A stretch of 8,611 bases of DNA from Candidatus Amesbacteria bacterium. Its GTDB lineage: Bacteria > Patescibacteriota > Microgenomatia > CAZETR01 > Amesbacteraceae. Shown here in pieces: positions 6,135-8,611 of the stretch (position 1 is the first letter of the stretch; the number at the start of each line of letters is the position of its first letter). The DNA lies in contig JAUXUE010000043.1 in NCBI GenBank assembly GCA_030681075.1, positions 1-8,611 of the forward strand. Direction: 5' to 3'. The notes under the pieces were generated by a model. It did no database searches, had not been told where the DNA came from, and saw only the letters and a list, made by a program, of their open reading frames with translations. Made by a program: the position numbers and the translations under genes.

Positions 6135-6143
6135 TTATAAATT

Positions 6144-7904
6144 ATGAATATACGAAATTTTGCAATAGTAGCTCACATTGATCATGGAAAATCGACTTTG
6201 GCCGATAGGCTGATGGAGTATACCGGTACCGTTTCCAAGCGTGAGCTTAAGGAACAAATGCTGGATAGTAATCCAATCGAGCGCGAAAGGGGAATTACAA
6301 TAAAACTTGCACCTGTGCGCATGATATACAACGACTTCATCTTAAATTTAATAGATACCCCAGGGCACGTGGATTTTAGTTATGAAGTATCAAGAAGTTT
6401 AGCTGCGTGTGAAGGAGTAATATTACTTGTCGATGCTACCCAAGGAGTCCAGGCTCAAACTCTGGCTCACTACAATCAAGCAAAAAAATTGGGCTTAGTC
6501 ATTATCCCAGTTGTCAACAAAATTGATGTTGGAACCGCTGAAATTACAAAAACAATTTCACAAATGCAGCAGATTTTTGGCTACCCCCCGGAGGAAATAC
6601 TCAAAGTATCTGCCAAGACAGGCGCCGGAGTTTTAGAACTCCTCACTACTGTTATTCACAAAATTCCTAATCCCACTACTCACAACTCACAATATACCCG
6701 CGCATTAGTATTTAATTCAAACTATGATACTCATCTCGGAGTAGTGGCTTGGGTAAGAATGATTGATGGTGAAATTAAAATTGGAGACAAGCTCTTGTTG
6801 CTTGGTACCAAGACCTGGACCAAAGTCATCGAAATTGGAATTTTTGCTCCAGAGCGTAAGATAATCGATAAGTTATCAGCAGGAGAAGTAGGTTATATAG
6901 TGACATCGCTCAAAGACATCTCACTGCTTACTGTCGGTGATACGATCGCAAGCGATACAGATGCGAGCATGCTCCCTGGCTACAGTCCTATCAAGCCAGT
7001 AGTCTTTATGAGTTTTTATCCGACTGACGGGGCAGAAATTAATCTCATGCGGGATGCTCTAGGTAAACTCAAAATGACCGATTCGGCTCTGACTTATATA
7101 GCGGAGCATTCACCGGCTCTGGGCAATGGATTCCGGGTCGGAGCTTTGGGGTTATTGCATACTGATATCATCCAAGAACGATTGGAGCGCGAATTTGGCT
7201 TGACCCTTATTGCCTGTGCTCCGTCTGTCGCTTATGAACTATTAACTATCAATAATAAACTAATCACTATTTCTAAGGCGGGTGATTTACCAGATCCTTC
7301 ACAAATCAAAGAAATCCGCGAACCAATGATACGACTCTCAGTCTTTACCCCTTCTGATTATGTCGGTCCGGTAATTCAATTGTGTCAGTCGAGTAGAGCA
7401 GAACTTCTGGACATGACTTATGCCGGGACGCAAGTCAGTCTTATATATCAAATGCCGTTTGCTGAGCTTATCCGTGAATTTTATGACAGACTAAAAAGTG
7501 TCTCATCTGGCTATGCCACGATTGATTATGAAGTTTTGGGATTCAAGTCATCAGATCTAGTCAGACTCGATGTCCTGGTAAATACCGAAAGAGTGGATGC
7601 ATTCTCCCAGATAGTACCCCGGGAAAACGCTACTATAATAGGTAAAAACTTGGTAGACAAATTACACACAGCCATTCCCCGTCAGCAATATGAAGTGGCA
7701 ATTCAAGCTGCTGTTGGTGCCAAGATTGTCGCTCGGGCTGATATCAAGGCTTATCGCAAAGATGTCATAGCCAAATTATCTGGCGGAGACCAAACCCGAA
7801 AAGATAAACTTTTGAAAATTCAAAAAAAAGGCAAGGCTCGAATGAAATCTGTAGGAAGAGTAGAGATACCTCAGGAGGCGTTTTTGATGGTGCTCAAGGT
7901 TTAG
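6144..7904 (+). CDS. lepA: Elongation factor 4 (LepA), ribosome-associated GTPase
   Basis: A 586-residue translational GTPase, near the roughly 600-residue family length. All G motifs are present: AHIDHGKST (10-18), RERGITI (47-53), DTPGHVDF (71-78), NKID (125-128) and SAK (156-158). Domain II and the EF-G-like domains III and V follow. The C-terminal domain specific to LepA is present, with IPRQQYEVAIQAAVGAKIVA, then RADIKAYRKDV, then SGGDQTRKDKLL and the ending VEIPQEAFLMVLKV. This tail separates it from EF-G, TypA and EF-Tu. LepA acts on elongating or initiating ribosomes, and its precise role is debated. The ATG at 6144 gives MNIRNFAIVAHIDHGKS, the usual distance to the P-loop. It follows murJ by 67 bases that are almost entirely repeat. 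A TATAAA at 6136-6141 is too close to the ATG to yield a transcript containing it. The stop overlaps that of RNase J by four bases. Confidence 0.97.
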   Translation: MNIRNFAIVAHIDHGKSTLADRLMEYTGTVSKRELKEQMLDSNPIERERGITIKLAPVRMIYNDFILNLIDTPGHVDFSYEVSRSLAACEGVILLVDATQGVQAQTLAHYNQAKKLGLVIIPVVNKIDVGTAEITKTISQMQQIFGYPPEEILKVSAKTGAGVLELLTTVIHKIPNPTTHNSQYTRALVFNSNYDTHLGVVAWVRMIDGEIKIGDKLLLLGTKTWTKVIEIGIFAPERKIIDKLSAGEVGYIVTSLKDISLLTVGDTIASDTDASMLPGYSPIKPVVFMSFYPTDGAEINLMRDALGKLKMTDSALTYIAEHSPALGNGFRVGALGLLHTDIIQERLEREFGLTLIACAPSVAYELLTINNKLITISKAGDLPDPSQIKEIREPMIRLSVFTPSDYVGPVIQLCQSSRAELLDMTYAGTQVSLIYQMPFAELIREFYDRLKSVSSGYATIDYEVLGFKSSDLVRLDVLVNTERVDAFSQIVPRENATIIGKNLVDKLHTAIPRQQYEVAIQAAVGAKIVARADIKAYRKDVIAKLSGGDQTRKDKLLKIQKKGKARMKSVGRVEIPQEAFLMVLKV

Positions 7905-8611
7905 ACTTCTACTACAACAGGCAAAATCATGGGGCGTCTGGCGGTTTTGTGAAAAAAGAATTTTTCTAGGATATCGACGGCGATATTTTTGACTACCCTA
8001 TCAGAATCAATCTTGTCTTTCCGGCTAGCGACTGCTTTTACTACTTCTTGCCCCCCCTCATTTAACAAGTTACCTGACTCTTTTGTAAAGACAAAGCCTC
8101 GGCTAATAAGCTCAATATTGGTAATTTTGTTGAAATCATTTTGGTCTATCTCAATTACTGCCACGACCATACCTTCTTTGGCTAGCATTTGCCGGTCGCG
8201 TAGGACCACATTACCGACGTCTCCTACACCAAGTCCATCTACCATAATTTTCCGAATAGGTAAGGCAGGACCTAATTTGACAATATCGGGATAAACCTCA
8301 ATTGTCTGGCTGTGCTTTGGAAGCAATATTTTGTCGGCAGTATAGCCCATAGATTTGGCCAGCTTGGCATAGCTAACCATGTGTTGATATGTGCCTCCCA
8401 TGGGTAATAAATATTTCGGCTTAACCAAATTCATCATCAATAATAGTTCTTGTTGGTGAGGATGCCCCGAAACATGCAGATCATTTGATACACCGGGGTG
8501 AACCACATCGGCTCCAAGCTCTGATAATTGATTTATCAAATTTTCTACGTCGGATTCAGTGCCAGGTATAGCGGTGGCTGAAAATAAAACCTTGTCACCT
8601 GCTTTGATTTC
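7901..8611 (-). CDS. rnj: Ribonuclease J, C-terminal part, N-terminus beyond window edge
   Basis: The frame is open from the right edge to a TAA at 7903-7901, giving 236 residues of what should be a protein of about 550-600. The missing part would hold the main HxHxDH metal motif. Visible parts are the end of the beta-CASP domain with FSATAIPGTESDVENLI (10-26), the motif HVSGH (46-50), KPKYLLPMGGTYQHM (64-78), and the RNase J C-terminal domain from about residue 110, ending KTARRPMILPVVVEV. In RNase J the residue 22 past the His of SGH is normally the motif C His of P.HGE. Here that position is Gly72 (PMGG), so the second metal site may be altered. A TTG at 8539 lies inside the conserved region and is not the true start. 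RNase J is a 5'-to-3' exonuclease and endonuclease in mRNA decay and RNA maturation. It is convergent with lepA, with overlapping stops. Confidence 0.93.
   Translation of the reverse strand, partial: EIKAGDKVLFSATAIPGTESDVENLINQLSELGADVVHPGVSNDLHVSGHPHQQELLLMMNLVKPKYLLPMGGTYQHMVSYAKLAKSMGYTADKILLPKHSQTIEVYPDIVKLGPALPIRKIMVDGLGVGDVGNVVLRDRQMLAKEGMVVAVIEIDQNDFNKITNIELISRGFVFTKESGNLLNEGGQEVVKAVASRKDKIDSDRVVKNIAVDILEKFFFHKTARRPMILPVVVEV

Larger units (their letters stand above)
6075..6136. repeat. Nested inverted repeat filling the murJ-lepA gap
   Basis: Outer arms AACTCCCTCT (6075-6084) and AGAGGGAGTT (6127-6136) are perfect reverse complements of 10 bases. They enclose a second perfect inverted repeat at 6097-6121. 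CTCCCTCT or its complement thus occurs four times in 62 bases, allowing alternative pairings. The element begins within the murJ TAA stop and ends 7 bases before lepA. Its terminal inverted repeats and pyrimidine/purine block character recall REP- or MITE-like dispersed repeats, but copy number cannot be judged from one copy. No transposase is present. Confidence 0.75.

Noticed and set aside
6136..6141. TATAAA as a leaderless promoter for lepA
   Set aside because: Only two bases separate it from the ATG, so a start site 6-8 bases downstream would fall inside the gene; lepA also has a Shine-Dalgarno site.
7989..8294. Plus-strand 101-codon open frame
   Set aside because: Antisense to the conserved C-terminal domain of RNase J; Ser/Thr/Pro-rich shadow composition.
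8537..8539. TTG as the start of a short metallo-hydrolase-like protein
   Set aside because: The same frame continues upstream with conserved RNase J sequence (FSATAIPG) to the window edge, so the gene is simply cut by the window.

Overview
The window looks like a piece of a Candidate Phyla Radiation (Patescibacteria) genome, probably Microgenomates-like. The grounds are tight gene packing with overlapping starts and stops, a pared-down type IV pilus cassette, AT-rich coding sequence, almost no Shine-Dalgarno sites, and family-level oddities in MurJ and RNase J. TGA is used as a normal stop, for example at the end of the FN3 protein, so the Gracilibacteria/SR1 code (TGA = Gly) does not apply. 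The lineage is inferred from style and protein features, not from a search.

Layout. Positions 1-4403 are one minus-strand block. Read in transcription order it holds ribosomal protein S20 (rpsT), PilN-like, PilO-like, a 67-residue one-helix membrane protein, a surface protein with FN3, carboxypeptidase-regulatory-like and Ig-like parts and a C-terminal LPVTN-plus-helix tail, and a long cysteine-rich membrane-anchored protein that runs off the left edge. Gaps are 14 bases or less, and three junctions overlap by 4-10 bases, so co-transcription is likely. Positions 4424-7904 are plus strand: murJ (lipid II flippase family), then a 62-base nested inverted repeat that also carries the ribosome binding site of the next gene, then lepA (EF4 GTPase). 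From 7901 to the right edge, on the minus strand, lies the C-terminal part of RNase J. It converges on lepA with overlapping stop codons.

How it fits together. PilN and PilO normally form the inner-membrane alignment complex of type IV pili. The three genes behind them all encode membrane-anchored proteins, two with large ectodomains, so the cassette may build or decorate a surface pilus or attachment apparatus. S20, LepA and RNase J are translation and RNA-turnover housekeeping genes, and MurJ serves cell-wall synthesis.

Most notable points: (1) the RNase J fragment has Gly where the motif C metal-binding His is expected; (2) rpsT and murJ start 20 bases apart around a symmetric GCTAT-A-ATAGC element that can act as a -10 box in both directions and would give leaderless or nearly leaderless mRNAs; (3) TATAAT-like hexamers lie 6-8 bases before other starts too; (4) the lepA ribosome binding site sits in one arm of a repeat-derived hairpin; (5) MurJ lacks several arginines important in the E. 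coli protein. No tRNA, rRNA, CRISPR array, insertion sequence or intergenic stretch above 300 bases was seen.
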